This document shows positions 18,524-26,214 of a DNA stretch of 43,825 bases, piece after piece (within the stretch, counting starts at the first letter, position 1; each line of letters opens with the position of its first letter). Location of the stretch: positions 1 through 43,825 of the forward strand of contig JAFSCM010000031.1 in the NCBI GenBank assembly GCA_017436765.1, given 5' to 3'. A program made the translations under genes and the position numbers. The notes under the pieces were generated by a model. It saw only the letters and a list, made by a program, of their open reading frames with translations, did no database searches and was not told the DNA's origin. Source of the DNA: Oscillospiraceae bacterium (GTDB lineage: Bacteria > Bacillota > Clostridia > Oscillospirales > Ruminococcaceae).

Positions 18524-18557
18524 ATAACGCTTGCAGGCAAAAGCCTGCAAGCATTAT
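18524..18557 (-). promoter_or_regulatory. intercistronic hairpin between dctP and dctQ
   Basis: GCTTGCAGGC (18529-18538) and GCCTGCAAGC (18543-18552) form a perfect 10-bp stem with an AAAA loop, extended by ATAA/TTAT across one mismatch. No T-run follows on the minus strand, so it is more likely a mRNA-stabilising or processing element than a terminator. Such a hairpin would allow more binding protein than permease to be made from one transcript. Confidence 0.6.
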
Positions 18558-18606
18558 ACGGATAGGTTTATAAAATGTAATGTGTGATTATTGAATAAGT
18601 ATTAAA

Positions 18607-19638
18607 TTATTCGATATCTTTTTTGATTTCGTCGATGATTTCCTGACCAACGATTTCAGCCATTTCTGCCCAGGATTCTGTACGAACTTTTTCTACATAA
18701 GCTTCAAATTCAGCGTCTGTGTATTCAAGAATTTCTGTGCCGCCTGCTACCAGTCTGTCAAGAGCTTCCTGGTCAAGTTTGTCCATGTTGTCAAACTGTG
18801 CGTTTGTTTCGTTTGTTACAGCTGTCTGGAGGATTTCCTGAAGGTCTGCCGGGAGGCTGTCCCATGTCTGCTGGGAGATGATGTAGTCAAGTGGGTCGAT
18901 AAAGATTTTCTGTGGTGCCCAGTATTTGATAAGTTCTGCGAAGGAGCTTTCTGCGGAAACCGGTGTAAGGCCGATAGCGCCGTCACAAACACCTGTCTGA
19001 AGTGCGCTGTAAAGGTCAGAGAATGCGATTGTTGTGGAGTTGTAACCCATTGCGTCAAGAGCGATTCTGTAAGCGTCTGTGGAGGACATACGCATCATAA
19101 GGTCTTTATGTGTGTTAACATCTTCATAGCCTTCTGGGTATTTTGTGTAGAGAAGACCTACGAAACCGTCGCCGTGGATACCGAGAAGTTTAACATCGAG
19201 AGCTTCAAAGAGTTCGCCGTAAGCTGTGAAGTAGTGGGAACCTGGGGAGTAAACGCGTTTTGCTTCTTCAGCACTTGTTACGAGGTATGGCATACTGTTA
19301 ACAGCAAAGCGTACGTCGTAGGAGTTGTTTGTAAAGAAGCAACCCATATCTACGTTGCCTGCCATGATGTCTTCAAATACAAGTGTGGAGTCACCAAGCT
19401 GGTTAGCTGGGTATGTTGTGATTTTAAGACGGCCTTCGGATTCTGTTTCGCAATATTCTTTAATGCGTTCCATAGCCTGGCTGGATGGGGAGTCAACTGG
19501 CATGGAGCCAGCGAATTTGAGTTCATAAACTTCAGCTGCAGGTTCGCCGCCTTCTGTTGCTGGTTTTTCACCGCCGCCGCAAGCTACGAATGAAAGTGTA
19601 AGTGCCAATGCGAGAAGTATTGATAAAAACTTTTTCAT
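18607..19638 (-). CDS. dctP: TRAP transporter substrate-binding lipoprotein, DctP
   Basis: A 343-residue extracytoplasmic solute-binding protein. The N-terminus is a lipoprotein signal peptide (MKKFLSILLALALTLSFVAC) with the acylated Cys20, followed by a Gly/Glu/Ala-rich linker, as expected in a Gram-positive cell. The conserved binding Arg183 (DLMMRMSSTDAY) and the SDLYSALQTGVCDGAIG segment match DctP proteins that bind the carboxylate of their substrate. It lies downstream of the D-threonine aldolase-like gene (62-base gap with two small hairpins) and upstream of dctQM. The substrate is probably the amino or hydroxy acid handled by that enzyme; this is inference. Confidence 0.93.
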   Translation of the reverse strand: MKKFLSILLALALTLSFVACGGGEKPATEGGEPAAEVYELKFAGSMPVDSPSSQAMERIKEYCETESEGRLKITTYPANQLGDSTLVFEDIMAGNVDMGCFFTNNSYDVRFAVNSMPYLVTSAEEAKRVYSPGSHYFTAYGELFEALDVKLLGIHGDGFVGLLYTKYPEGYEDVNTHKDLMMRMSSTDAYRIALDAMGYNSTTIAFSDLYSALQTGVCDGAIGLTPVSAESSFAELIKYWAPQKIFIDPLDYIISQQTWDSLPADLQEILQTAVTNETNAQFDNMDKLDQEALDRLVAGGTEILEYTDAEFEAYVEKVRTESWAEMAEIVGQEIIDEIKKDIE

Positions 19639-19700
19639 ATTTTTTCTCCTTTTAATATTTTTTACTTGCTGTGCAAGCCAAAGTACATACCATATATGTA

Positions 19701-20813
19701 CTAAACGTTCTTTGTTGTGGAGTTGCTTCTGATATCAACTTTAATCAGATGGTCAACTTCGTCTCCGCGGATACCTACATAGTAGTCTGTAAGGTTTGCG
19801 CTGGAGCAGGAATGGTTAGGGATAATTTTGATTTTGTCCCCGACTTTAAGGGTTGTTTCGCCGTCAACATGCAGTTTGCCAACCTCTTCAGAGAGGCCGT
19901 AAACTGTGATTTCAGGATGGCCTTTTACAACGCCGAAGCCTTTGATGGAGCTGTTGCCGTGTGCGCCCTGGTCAAGACCAAGACATTTTGCACCTGCGTC
20001 ACAGATAAACATATCTTCGCTTGGATGGCTGATAACGGAAGCCAGAATATACAGTGAACATTCTTCTTCTGTTGCTGTTTCTGTGGACATCTGGATTGCA
20101 TCGTGGAATACATAGTTGCCAGGATGAAGGATGTTGATGTTTTCATCTTCAACTGCGCCCCAGAATGTTGGTGTTGAACCGCTGGATACGATTTCAGGTT
20201 CAAAACCTGCTTCTTTAAGAGCTTTTACAACAACAGCCATTGTGTTGCGTTCGTCAGCAACATATTTTGGCAGGTCTGCCTTGCTTGCTGCGCCGTATAC
20301 ATGACCCGGATGTGTGGAGATGCCTTTGAATACAAGGTTGCCCAGCTTTTCAATCTCTGTCACATATTCAACAGCCTTTTCCGGTGCCACGCCGAAACGG
20401 TGAAGACCGCTGTCGATGATAAGTGTATAGTTAACCTTAACATCTGCTGCCTTTGCACCTGCATCAATTGCCTTTGCTGCATCAAGGCCGTCAATTCTGA
20501 TGATGAAATTGCATTTTTTAGCAAGTTCTGTAACACGTTTGATGGAAACATCTGTTGCCACAGGATAAGCATACATCAGATTGTCAAAACCTGCTTCGCA
20601 CAGTGTTTCCGCTTCGTCCAGTGTACCGCAGAGAAAACCTGTTGTGCCGCAGTCTACCTGAGCTTTTGCCATTTCAATGCTTTTGTGTGTTTTAAGCATC
20701 GGCCAGATCTGCTTGCCGTATTTTTTTGCCTCGTCTGCATACTTTTTAAGGTTATGCTCCATGGCATCAAGGTCAAGCAAAATGGCCGGTGTATAAATTT
20801 CGTTGATTTTCAT
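19701..20813 (-). CDS. D-threonine aldolase / D-serine dehydratase-like PLP enzyme
   Basis: A 370-residue fold-type III PLP enzyme (alanine racemase N-terminal barrel plus D-serine dehydratase-like C-terminal domain). The PLP lysine is Lys41 in MLKTHKS. The metal-binding pair near the C-terminus is His334-x-Cys336 (PNHSCSSAN), the site known in D-threonine aldolases and eukaryotic-type D-serine dehydratases. The barrel wording (TLIIDSGLHRFG, ISTHPGHVYGA, VSSGSTPT, PGNYVFHD) is typical. It would cleave or dehydrate a D-3-hydroxy amino acid (D-threonine, D-serine or 3-hydroxyaspartate) in the cytoplasm. GAAAGGAGAGAG precedes the ATG. It is the first gene of the operon with dctPQM and is divergent from an XRE-cupin regulator, making a compact uptake-and-catabolism unit. 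Confidence 0.88.
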   Translation of the reverse strand: MKINEIYTPAILLDLDAMEHNLKKYADEAKKYGKQIWPMLKTHKSIEMAKAQVDCGTTGFLCGTLDEAETLCEAGFDNLMYAYPVATDVSIKRVTELAKKCNFIIRIDGLDAAKAIDAGAKAADVKVNYTLIIDSGLHRFGVAPEKAVEYVTEIEKLGNLVFKGISTHPGHVYGAASKADLPKYVADERNTMAVVVKALKEAGFEPEIVSSGSTPTFWGAVEDENINILHPGNYVFHDAIQMSTETATEEECSLYILASVISHPSEDMFICDAGAKCLGLDQGAHGNSSIKGFGVVKGHPEITVYGLSEEVGKLHVDGETTLKVGDKIKIIPNHSCSSANLTDYYVGIRGDEVDHLIKVDIRSNSTTKNV

Positions 20814-20833
20814 ATACTCTCTCCTTTCTTGAG

Positions 20834-20890
20834 TTTAACAATATTTAACTTTGTTAAATAAATATTAACATATATTTAACCACATTTCAA
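20834..20890 (-). promoter_or_regulatory. promoter of the aldolase-dctPQM operon with phased TTTAAC operator array
   Basis: On the minus strand TTGAAA (20885-20890), 17 bases and TAATAT (20862-20867) form a good sigma-A promoter. TTTAAC-type hexamers lie at 20834, 20844, 20853 (inverted, GTTAAA), 20864 (one mismatch) and 20875, thus every 9-11 bp on the helix, from the spacer through the start site into the leader. The 20842-20860 part is a perfect palindrome, TATTTAAC-TTT-GTTAAATA. This fits a repressor site; the divergent XRE-cupin protein is the obvious candidate. Confidence 0.65.
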
Positions 20891-21017
20891 TAGCTTTAAT
20901 TGTATTTAATGTCCGAAAATGTTTTTAAATATTTGTTAACCTGCACAAATATAATTAAATATCATTTAATATGCCGTTACTTTATGCCGACAAAATGGTA
21001 ATTTATACAAAAAATAA

Positions 21018-21046
21018 TTGAATTTTCACAGGTTATCATTTATAAT
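21018..21046 (+). promoter_or_regulatory. promoter of the XRE-cupin regulator gene
   Basis: TTGAAT (21018-21023), 17 bases and TATAAT (21041-21046). The leader to the TTG start at 21154 is ~100 bases. The whole 20814-21153 gap is extremely AT-rich and contains only the two divergent control regions. Confidence 0.7.
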
Positions 21047-21047
21047 T

Positions 21048-21088
21048 AAATGTAATATATTTAAACTGTTTTAAAATATATTACATTT
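21048..21088. promoter_or_regulatory. long AT hairpin at the start of the regulator transcript
   Basis: AAATGTAATATATTT (21048-21062) and AAATATATTACATTT (21074-21088) are perfectly complementary around an 11-base centre. It starts two bases after the -10 box, so it is either an operator or a 5' mRNA hairpin. There is no T-run, so it is not an evident terminator. Confidence 0.5.
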
Positions 21089-21153
21089 CAGTAAAACAAC
21101 TGATACTTTATTTATAGATTTGAAAATTTTCTGAAAACAAAGAGGTGGCATAA

Positions 21154-21714
21154 TTGGCAGATTTGGAAATCGGTGCTAAAATCAGAAAGTACCGCACAGA
21201 AAAAGGTTTTTCGATGAAAACTCTGGCAGAAAAGGTTAATATCACTCCGTCAATGTTAAGCCAGATTGAACACGACCAGGCTAATCCTTCCATAAATACA
21301 CTCAAACTGATATCTTCTGCCCTTAATGTGCCATTGTTTCAGTTTTTTACAACTGCGGACAAAAGCCCGGAAGATATTGTTGTGCGCAGCGGACACCGCA
21401 AAAAAATTCTCTCCTCCGACAACGGTCACTCCTTTGTTTACGAGCTGCTGACACCGGACAACACCGGTACAATAGAATTTGTGCTGCAGCGTTTCAAGCC
21501 CAACAGCAACAGTGGTGACGCCGTGCAGAGCCACGAAGGCGAAGAGGTTTTCTATGTGCTCAAAGGCCAGCTTGTGCTGTTCCTTGACCAGATGGAGCTT
21601 GTGCTGAATCAGGGCGACAGTGTGCGCATACCTGCAAAAACTCCGCATTTCTGGGTTAACCAGACCGACAGCGAGGTTGAGGTTATCTTTGCCATCACAC
21701 CTCCTGCATTTTAA
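21154..21714 (+). CDS. XRE-family regulator with C-terminal cupin domain
   Basis: A 186-residue one-component regulator. I kept the TTG start at 21154 because AGAGGTGG lies just upstream and MADLEIGAKIRKYRTEKGFS is a normal XRE N-terminus. Residues ~8-62 form the helix-turn-helix (SMKTLAEKVNITPSMLSQIE, then NPSINTLKLISSAL), and residues ~105-182 form a cupin (SHEGEEVFYVLKGQLVLFLD, then RIPAKTPHFWVN) that senses a small ligand. Such proteins commonly control amino-acid or polyamine catabolism. It is divergent from the aldolase-dctPQM operon and is probably its regulator. A strong bidirectional terminator follows. Confidence 0.92.
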   Translation: MADLEIGAKIRKYRTEKGFSMKTLAEKVNITPSMLSQIEHDQANPSINTLKLISSALNVPLFQFFTTADKSPEDIVVRSGHRKKILSSDNGHSFVYELLTPDNTGTIEFVLQRFKPNSNSGDAVQSHEGEEVFYVLKGQLVLFLDQMELVLNQGDSVRIPAKTPHFWVNQTDSEVEVIFAITPPAF

Positions 21715-21738
21715 AATTTATATCAGATTACAAAACAA

Positions 21739-21778
21739 AAACCGACGGGTGGTTATCACTCGTCGGTTAGTTTTTTTA
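21739..21778. terminator. terminator of the regulator gene, possibly the original lysS terminator too
   Basis: AACCGACG and CGTCGGTT pair around a short inner stem; T-runs lie on both sides. Before the element inserted, the minus-strand lysS transcript would have arrived here next, so this was plausibly the shared convergent terminator. Confidence 0.75.
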
Positions 21779-21803
21779 CAGGTGTATTCTTCTTTTTTAA
21801 AAA

Positions 21804-21906
21804 TTGGTCGTAAGTTGGTCGTAAATCGTGAGCTATACTTCATTTTTGCATTGATAAATGTTACACAACCACCACAATTTACGCCAAAACCATTTACTTT
21901 TAAACC
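21804..21906. repeat. relic integrase arm outside the left att site
   Basis: TTGGTCGTAA occurs at 21804 and 21815, and TAAATGTTAC ends at 21864. At the inner right end of the element TTGGCGTAA occurs at 37553 and 37564 and TAAAATTGTTAC ends at 37613. In both cases the first arm repeat starts 103 bases before the att repeat and TGTTAC 48 bases before it. The two sequences have otherwise diverged. The left copy lies outside the element, so it looks like the right end of an earlier related element whose rest has been lost. Confidence 0.6.
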
Positions 21907-21937
21907 AATTATTTATCCAGTGGTTTCATTGTTGGGA
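21907..21937. repeat. left att site of the element (integrase side)
   Basis: 31-bp direct repeat starting AATTATTTATCCAGTGG and ending TTGTTGGGA, identical to 37656-37686. It carries a non-functional copy of the last codons of lysS. Confidence 0.9.
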
Positions 21938-22053
21938 TTTTTGCTCACTTGCATTTATAAGTCTGCGCAATCCTTTGAAACTCTACCTTTGAATAAGCTA
22001 ATTTAAGCTTACGCCACATAACTGTGCATAACCCTTTGCATATTATGTTTTGC

Positions 22054-22083
22054 TTGGCGTAAAAATTGGCTTAATTGGCTTAA
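22054..22083. repeat. integrase arm-type repeats, left end
   Basis: TTGGCGTAA (22054), TTGGCTTAA (22066) and TTGGCTTAA (22075) in tandem, starting 117 bases inside the left att copy and just past the integrase stop. An inverted copy (TTACGCC) lies near 22010. The same triplet layout (spacing 11 and 9) occurs at 37553-37581 at the other end, as expected for the arm sites of a Tn916/lambda-type integrase. The gap 21715-22087 holds only these control sequences. Confidence 0.65.
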
Positions 22084-22087
22084 ACCT

Positions 22088-23353
22088 TTAATTTGAAGAT
22101 GTCATATTATTCTGTTTTTTGAAATACTCCTCAAGAGTTACAAACTGAGAAAATTTATGCTCTTTGGTAACACTTGTGTAAATATTCATTGTGGTGGAAA
22201 TATCTTTGTGCCCCATAATATCCTGAATGACTTTTGGATTCACCCCTGCTTCACACATACGTGTACAGAAAGTATATCTGAGAATATGGCAGCTGAAATG
22301 TGGAAGATAAACCGGATTTTCTTCACCTTTCATATCAATCTCATAATTGCAGTCACGGATAATTCGTTTAAAGGCTTTGTTAAGTGTACCCTGATGCTGT
22401 ACTTTGCCGTCTTTATTTATAAAAATAAAATCAGTATAGCCGTCTATGGTAACTTTACATTCTGCACCTAATATTTCCTGTGTTTGTTTTTCAGACAGAA
22501 ATGCCTCTTTTACGAAACCCAGCATGGGAACCTGACGGACACTTTTTATAGTTTTGGGAGTATTCACATTGAAATAACATCCGTGTTTTTCTTTTTCCTG
22601 CCTATGACAATAATACACCAATGTGTGGTTAATATCAACCATATTGTTTTCAAGGTCAATATCGCACCATCTCAACCCCGTTACCTCGCCTACACGAAGA
22701 CCTGTGCCAAGCATAACCGCCACTATGGGATACCAATGATTGTAAACCTTGTGGTTTTTGAGAAAATTCAGCAGCAAATCTTGCTCCTGTACAGTTAAAG
22801 ACTCTCGTTTTTCACTTTTTCTCTTTACCGATTGTTTCAGTTCCTTGAGAACACTGTCTGACGGATTGAGTCGGATATATTCATCGTCAACCGACATCTG
22901 CAGTACCTGATGCAACACAGTATGTACACCGTCTATAGTGGAAATCATAAGATTGCGTTCATCTGCAAGGTAATTGTAAAACTTTTTCACATCAGATTTT
23001 TTGATTGTTTGAATTCTGGTTTTACCCATATACGGCTTTACAAATGTGTCATAAAGATATATGTAATTTTGAAATGTATTGTCTTTTATACCTCGTTTAA
23101 GCTGTTTCCACAGGTCAAACAATTCATCCAAGACAATATATCTTGCTTCGGCTTTTAAGCCATCAATCCTGTTCTTTTCAATTTCCTTCTCTTTTTCTCG
23201 CAGTTCCTCCAAGGTTTTAGCATAAACCACATGACGTTTTCCGTTTCTGTCAGTCCAGCGGTAATCATAGGTTCCGTTTTTACGCTGACTTTCTCCTGTT
23301 TTGAGAACTATTCTGTCTTTATCTTTTCTTTTTGTGTTTCCTTTTCCTGCCAT
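22088..23353 (-). CDS. int: tyrosine recombinase, Tn916-type integrase
   Basis: A 421-residue site-specific recombinase that inserts and excises the element at lysS. It has an N-terminal arm-binding domain (residues ~1-65), a SAM-like core-binding domain (~75-175) and a C-terminal catalytic domain. Catalytic residues: Arg220 (TGLRVGE), Lys267/270 (NTPKTIK), His356-x-x-Arg359 (HILRY), His382 (MGHKD) and the nucleophile Tyr392 (NIYTS). The usual LRHTF is LRYTF here, a modest variation. GAAAGGAG precedes the ATG. The gene reads toward the left att site, as usual for this group, and lies next to the excisionase. Confidence 0.95.
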   Translation of the reverse strand: MAGKGNTKRKDKDRIVLKTGESQRKNGTYDYRWTDRNGKRHVVYAKTLEELREKEKEIEKNRIDGLKAEARYIVLDELFDLWKQLKRGIKDNTFQNYIYLYDTFVKPYMGKTRIQTIKKSDVKKFYNYLADERNLMISTIDGVHTVLHQVLQMSVDDEYIRLNPSDSVLKELKQSVKRKSEKRESLTVQEQDLLLNFLKNHKVYNHWYPIVAVMLGTGLRVGEVTGLRWCDIDLENNMVDINHTLVYYCHRQEKEKHGCYFNVNTPKTIKSVRQVPMLGFVKEAFLSEKQTQEILGAECKVTIDGYTDFIFINKDGKVQHQGTLNKAFKRIIRDCNYEIDMKGEENPVYLPHFSCHILRYTFCTRMCEAGVNPKVIQDIMGHKDISTTMNIYTSVTKEHKFSQFVTLEEYFKKQNNMTSSN

Positions 23354-23487
23354 TGTCGGCTCCTTTCCGCACAGCAGAAAAGGGATATTGTTCCGTACGC
23401 CAATTGTAACAGAACAACATCCCTGATTTCAAGTATCTGTTATTACAAATAAATGTATTCTGCTATGTACAATATGTTATATATCAA

Positions 23488-23685
23488 TTAAATTGAGTAC
23501 ATTTTAGATGTGTATTCATCAAGCTGCTTACGCTTTATGAGGCGTTTTGAGCCTATCCAAAGCACAAAATCACAATCTTCCTTATCAGATATTCTGCGAA
23601 GGGTGTTTATGCCAATACCGGAATATGCAGCAGCTTCTTCAAGAGTGAGATTGCTCTTTTCCCAGATTGGGACTTCAGGTTTCAT
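23488..23685 (-). CDS. xis: Tn916-type excisionase
   Basis: A 65-residue DNA-bending protein that directs the integrase toward excision. The core LTLEEAAAYSGIGINTLRRISD is a MerR-like winged helix typical of this family, followed by the basic stretch GSKRLIKRKQLDEYT. I prefer ATG 23685 (AGGGGG nine bases upstream) to GTG 23691. It lies 134 bases upstream of the integrase in the same direction. Confidence 0.88.
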   Translation of the reverse strand: MKPEVPIWEKSNLTLEEAAAYSGIGINTLRRISDKEDCDFVLWIGSKRLIKRKQLDEYTSKMYSI

Positions 23686-23736
23686 AGGCACGTACCCCCT
23701 TATAAAATGTTGGTGTGGTTATAAATATCTTTTTCA

Positions 23737-24717
23737 TTATCTTTCTCCATTATTTCTGATTCTTCTGTTTTGTTGTTCTGTTTTTACAAGTTGTTCCAGC
23801 AGTTCAGGTGGGATAAGGCTGATAACCTTTTCCAGCTTTTTCTGCTTTGCGTTCAGCTCGTAAAGTGCATTGTTGAGTTTGTCTATCTCAAGTTCCTGTG
23901 TATAGGTTTTACTCTGATACATTTTGTTGATTTTAAACTCGGTTTTAAGTTCTTTTTCAAGAGATTCAATATGCTTGTCCGTTGTTTTCAGCTGGTCTTT
24001 CAGCTTTGCCATTTCTGGAGCATATTTGCCAAGCAGTGCAATTGCTTCATCTTTTTTCTTGGCATTGCCGATAAGCCCTATATCGTTGATGGCATTGCAT
24101 ATTTCATTGTAATGGTTATATAATTCTGTGGCGTTTTTAAACATATATGCCGGGATATGTTTTCTGTGTGATACAGCTTTCGGAATACCTCTTTCAAGGT
24201 CAGGATATTTTTCGCTTATGTAAGCGTGAAAATCATCCTGCAACTTCGCCATTCCTTTAGGTCCACCCATAATATCTTTAGAAGACAATCTGTTATCCTT
24301 TGTTATCGGAACAAATACAAAATGCATATGCGGTGTTGCTTCATCAAGATGCACTACCGCCGATATAATGTTTTCTATACCATAGCGCTCTTTCACAAAC
24401 TCAAAAGCGTAATTGAAATACTCTGCCTGTTCAGCATCAAGGTTAGCCTTTATCCATTCAGGGCTTGCGGTTATCAATCCATCCTGCATAACAACGCTGT
24501 CTTTTCTCATCTTTGCCCCTGCCTGTTGAATACGTGCAAGAACAAGCTCTCGGTACTTTTTATCGGGTTTTACCAAATGATAGTTGAGGTGTGTTCTTAC
24601 GCTGTCTATGTCAGGGTTGCTTTTGTACTGCTCTTTCAGCCTTTCGTGGTGATTGCAAATACGACCAACAGAACCGATTTTTCTTTTTTCAATGCGAATA
24701 ATCCCGTAATTCGCCAT
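23737..24717 (-). CDS. mobV: MobV-family relaxase (Mob/Pre)
   Basis: A 326-residue relaxase that nicks oriT and pilots single-stranded DNA into a helper conjugation system. The conserved metal-binding motif HLDEATPHMHF (HxDExxPHxH) is visible, with the N-terminal RICNHHERLKEQY and the central IMGGPKGMAKLQ typical of the Mob_Pre family. Residues ~215-310 form a long coiled coil. GGAGG lies before two successive ATG codons; the second (24717) has the better spacing. The candidate oriT lies ~190 bases upstream. The relaxase is shorter than many MobV proteins but keeps the full catalytic part. Confidence 0.92.
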   Translation of the reverse strand: MANYGIIRIEKRKIGSVGRICNHHERLKEQYKSNPDIDSVRTHLNYHLVKPDKKYRELVLARIQQAGAKMRKDSVVMQDGLITASPEWIKANLDAEQAEYFNYAFEFVKERYGIENIISAVVHLDEATPHMHFVFVPITKDNRLSSKDIMGGPKGMAKLQDDFHAYISEKYPDLERGIPKAVSHRKHIPAYMFKNATELYNHYNEICNAINDIGLIGNAKKKDEAIALLGKYAPEMAKLKDQLKTTDKHIESLEKELKTEFKINKMYQSKTYTQELEIDKLNNALYELNAKQKKLEKVISLIPPELLEQLVKTEQQNRRIRNNGER

Positions 24718-24905
24718 CATATTCCTCCTTTCTTTTAACTGTTCAACAAGTCAATAAGTGTTTGACCATATTATTGTTTTTGAAGAATAGCTGCTTTTAT
24801 ATACACAACAATCCGCCGCCATTGATTTTGCTTTTGCAAAATATGTTGGTTTCCCCTCATCACCAACCGCTTCAAAACCAAAGCTTTGATGTCGGCTTTT
24901 TGTTG

Positions 24906-24921
24906 TGTAACCCACTACACC
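24906..24921 (-). other. oriT: candidate oriT of the MobV relaxase
   Basis: On the minus strand the inverted repeat GTGTA-GTGGGT-TACAC contains TAGTGGG/TTA, which differs at one position from the TAGTGTG/TTA nick site of the pMV158 MobV oriT (stem-loop with the nick in the loop). By that alignment the nick falls between plus positions 24912 and 24911. A second hairpin, CCTTG-tac-CAAGG (24921-24933), is adjacent. The 24718-25030 gap has an open 78-codon minus frame (24751-24987) that I do not count as a gene. Confidence 0.6.
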
Positions 24922-25030
24922 TTGTACCAAGGTTGTGGGGCAGCCGTTCCATCTGCACTCCCTTTGTGCCTGCGAAGCAATAAGCAACAGACTTCTTGCG
25001 GCAGTCTTTTACTTATTGGCTTCTTGTCAC

Positions 25031-26005
25031 CTACGGCAATCGCCAGAACCATACATTGCCCACTTTCTCCGAAATTGCGCCAATGTCTTTTTTTGCTTTC
25101 TTTGCCGTAGTGCTTTTGATGTTTGCTGCCTGTAACCTGTTTTCACATTCCGTTGCAGGCAGTGCACCATCTGCAAGCATAGACCTGATGAAATCTTTTG
25201 CTTCATTTAATTTGTCATCAGGTCTTCCGTATGAAAATGTGTTGCCCAAAATATCGTCGGCAGAGCGCTCAACCTGCTCCAGCCATTCAACACCATTCTC
25301 ACCAACTGAAAAAACAATGGCTTTGCCCATAGGTGCAAGGTTACATTTCTGCACCGCCATTATTCTTTCGCTGTCTGACATATCCTGCGATGTTCGTGCT
25401 ATAAGCAACGCACTTCTGACAGCACCTACAACATCAATGGAACCTGTTGTGCGATACAAAGCTTTCATACCCTGTGCTTTGTTCATATGTCCTACAACAA
25501 CTACGGCACAATTGTTATCTCTGGCTACTTTAATAAGTGAATTAAACTGTGTTCTCACCTCGTTTGCCATATTCAGTGACACATCGTTGCCGATATACGA
25601 AGACAGTGGATCAAGAATCAGCAGTTTGGCATTTTCCTGAACGATAGCCTGATTAATCCTTTGGTCTGTAAAATTCAGCGCCTGCTTTTCTTCGTTGATG
25701 AATACCAACCTGTTTACATCTCCGCCTGCCTTTATAAATCTTGGCAGTACGGTGTCATCTGCATCATCTTCTGTATTCTGATAAATAACAGTAATCGGTT
25801 CTCTCTTTTCACTGCTGAACGGCAACGGCTTGTCCGTAGTGAGCAATGCTGCAAGATTAAGTACAAATGTACTTTTGCCGTCACCTGGGTCGCCCTGTAT
25901 AAGCGTAACCTTTCCGTAAGGTATGTACGGATACCACAGCCACTCCACCTCTTTAGGCTCAATTTCGCTACCACGGATTACATCAACGATGTTTTCCTTC
26001 TGCAT
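25031..26005 (-). CDS. RepA-like RecA-fold ATPase (replicative helicase type)
   Basis: A 324-residue AAA_25/RecA-like ATPase similar to the hexameric RepA helicases of mobilizable elements. Walker A is GDPGDGKST (38-46), Walker B LLILDP (Asp132), followed by VVVVGHMNK and the TTGSIDVVGAVRSALLIA segment seen in RepA/KaiC-type ATPases. A winged-helix-like C-terminus follows. GAAAGGAGG precedes the ATG. It probably unwinds the circular form of the element during rolling-circle or theta replication after excision. The two direct repeats upstream could be its control or origin sites. Confidence 0.82.
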   Translation of the reverse strand: MQKENIVDVIRGSEIEPKEVEWLWYPYIPYGKVTLIQGDPGDGKSTFVLNLAALLTTDKPLPFSSEKREPITVIYQNTEDDADDTVLPRFIKAGGDVNRLVFINEEKQALNFTDQRINQAIVQENAKLLILDPLSSYIGNDVSLNMANEVRTQFNSLIKVARDNNCAVVVVGHMNKAQGMKALYRTTGSIDVVGAVRSALLIARTSQDMSDSERIMAVQKCNLAPMGKAIVFSVGENGVEWLEQVERSADDILGNTFSYGRPDDKLNEAKDFIRSMLADGALPATECENRLQAANIKSTTAKKAKKDIGAISEKVGNVWFWRLP

Positions 26006-26047
26006 AGTGTTTCCTCCTTTCTCTGAATTTGAAGGAGTTATATTTTG

Positions 26048-26195
26048 TCCTTCTACATGTAGAGCTCGACCTGTTAATGTGTCTTAATCATGTCCTAATC
26101 AACTAATTGTAGTTTTAAAAAACATCTTATTGTACAAACATATAATTTGCCCTTCACATGTAGCCGGCGACTTATTAATACGTCTTAGAATTGTC
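26048..26195. repeat. two ~46-bp direct repeats upstream of the repA-like gene
   Basis: The units at 26048-26094 and 26151-26195 share CCTTC-(t)-ACATGTAG, CGAC, TTAAT and GTCTTA in the same order and spacing, 101 bases apart. ACATGT is itself a palindrome. They could be origin iterons or operators; they are not exact enough to be recent duplications. The whole 26006-26346 gap is otherwise AT-rich with the hairpin listed next. Confidence 0.5.
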
Positions 26196-26214
26196 TTGTT
26201 TATGTAAATAAAAA

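Noticed and set aside
20821..21100. CRISPR array or phage attachment site in the AT-rich gap
   Set aside because: The repeats are short hexamers with helical phasing, without uniform spacers, and are better read as operators.
24751..24987. 78-codon minus-strand frame upstream of the relaxase
   Set aside because: It contains the oriT hairpins and has no convincing ribosome site; open reading is better explained by the conserved non-coding oriT region.
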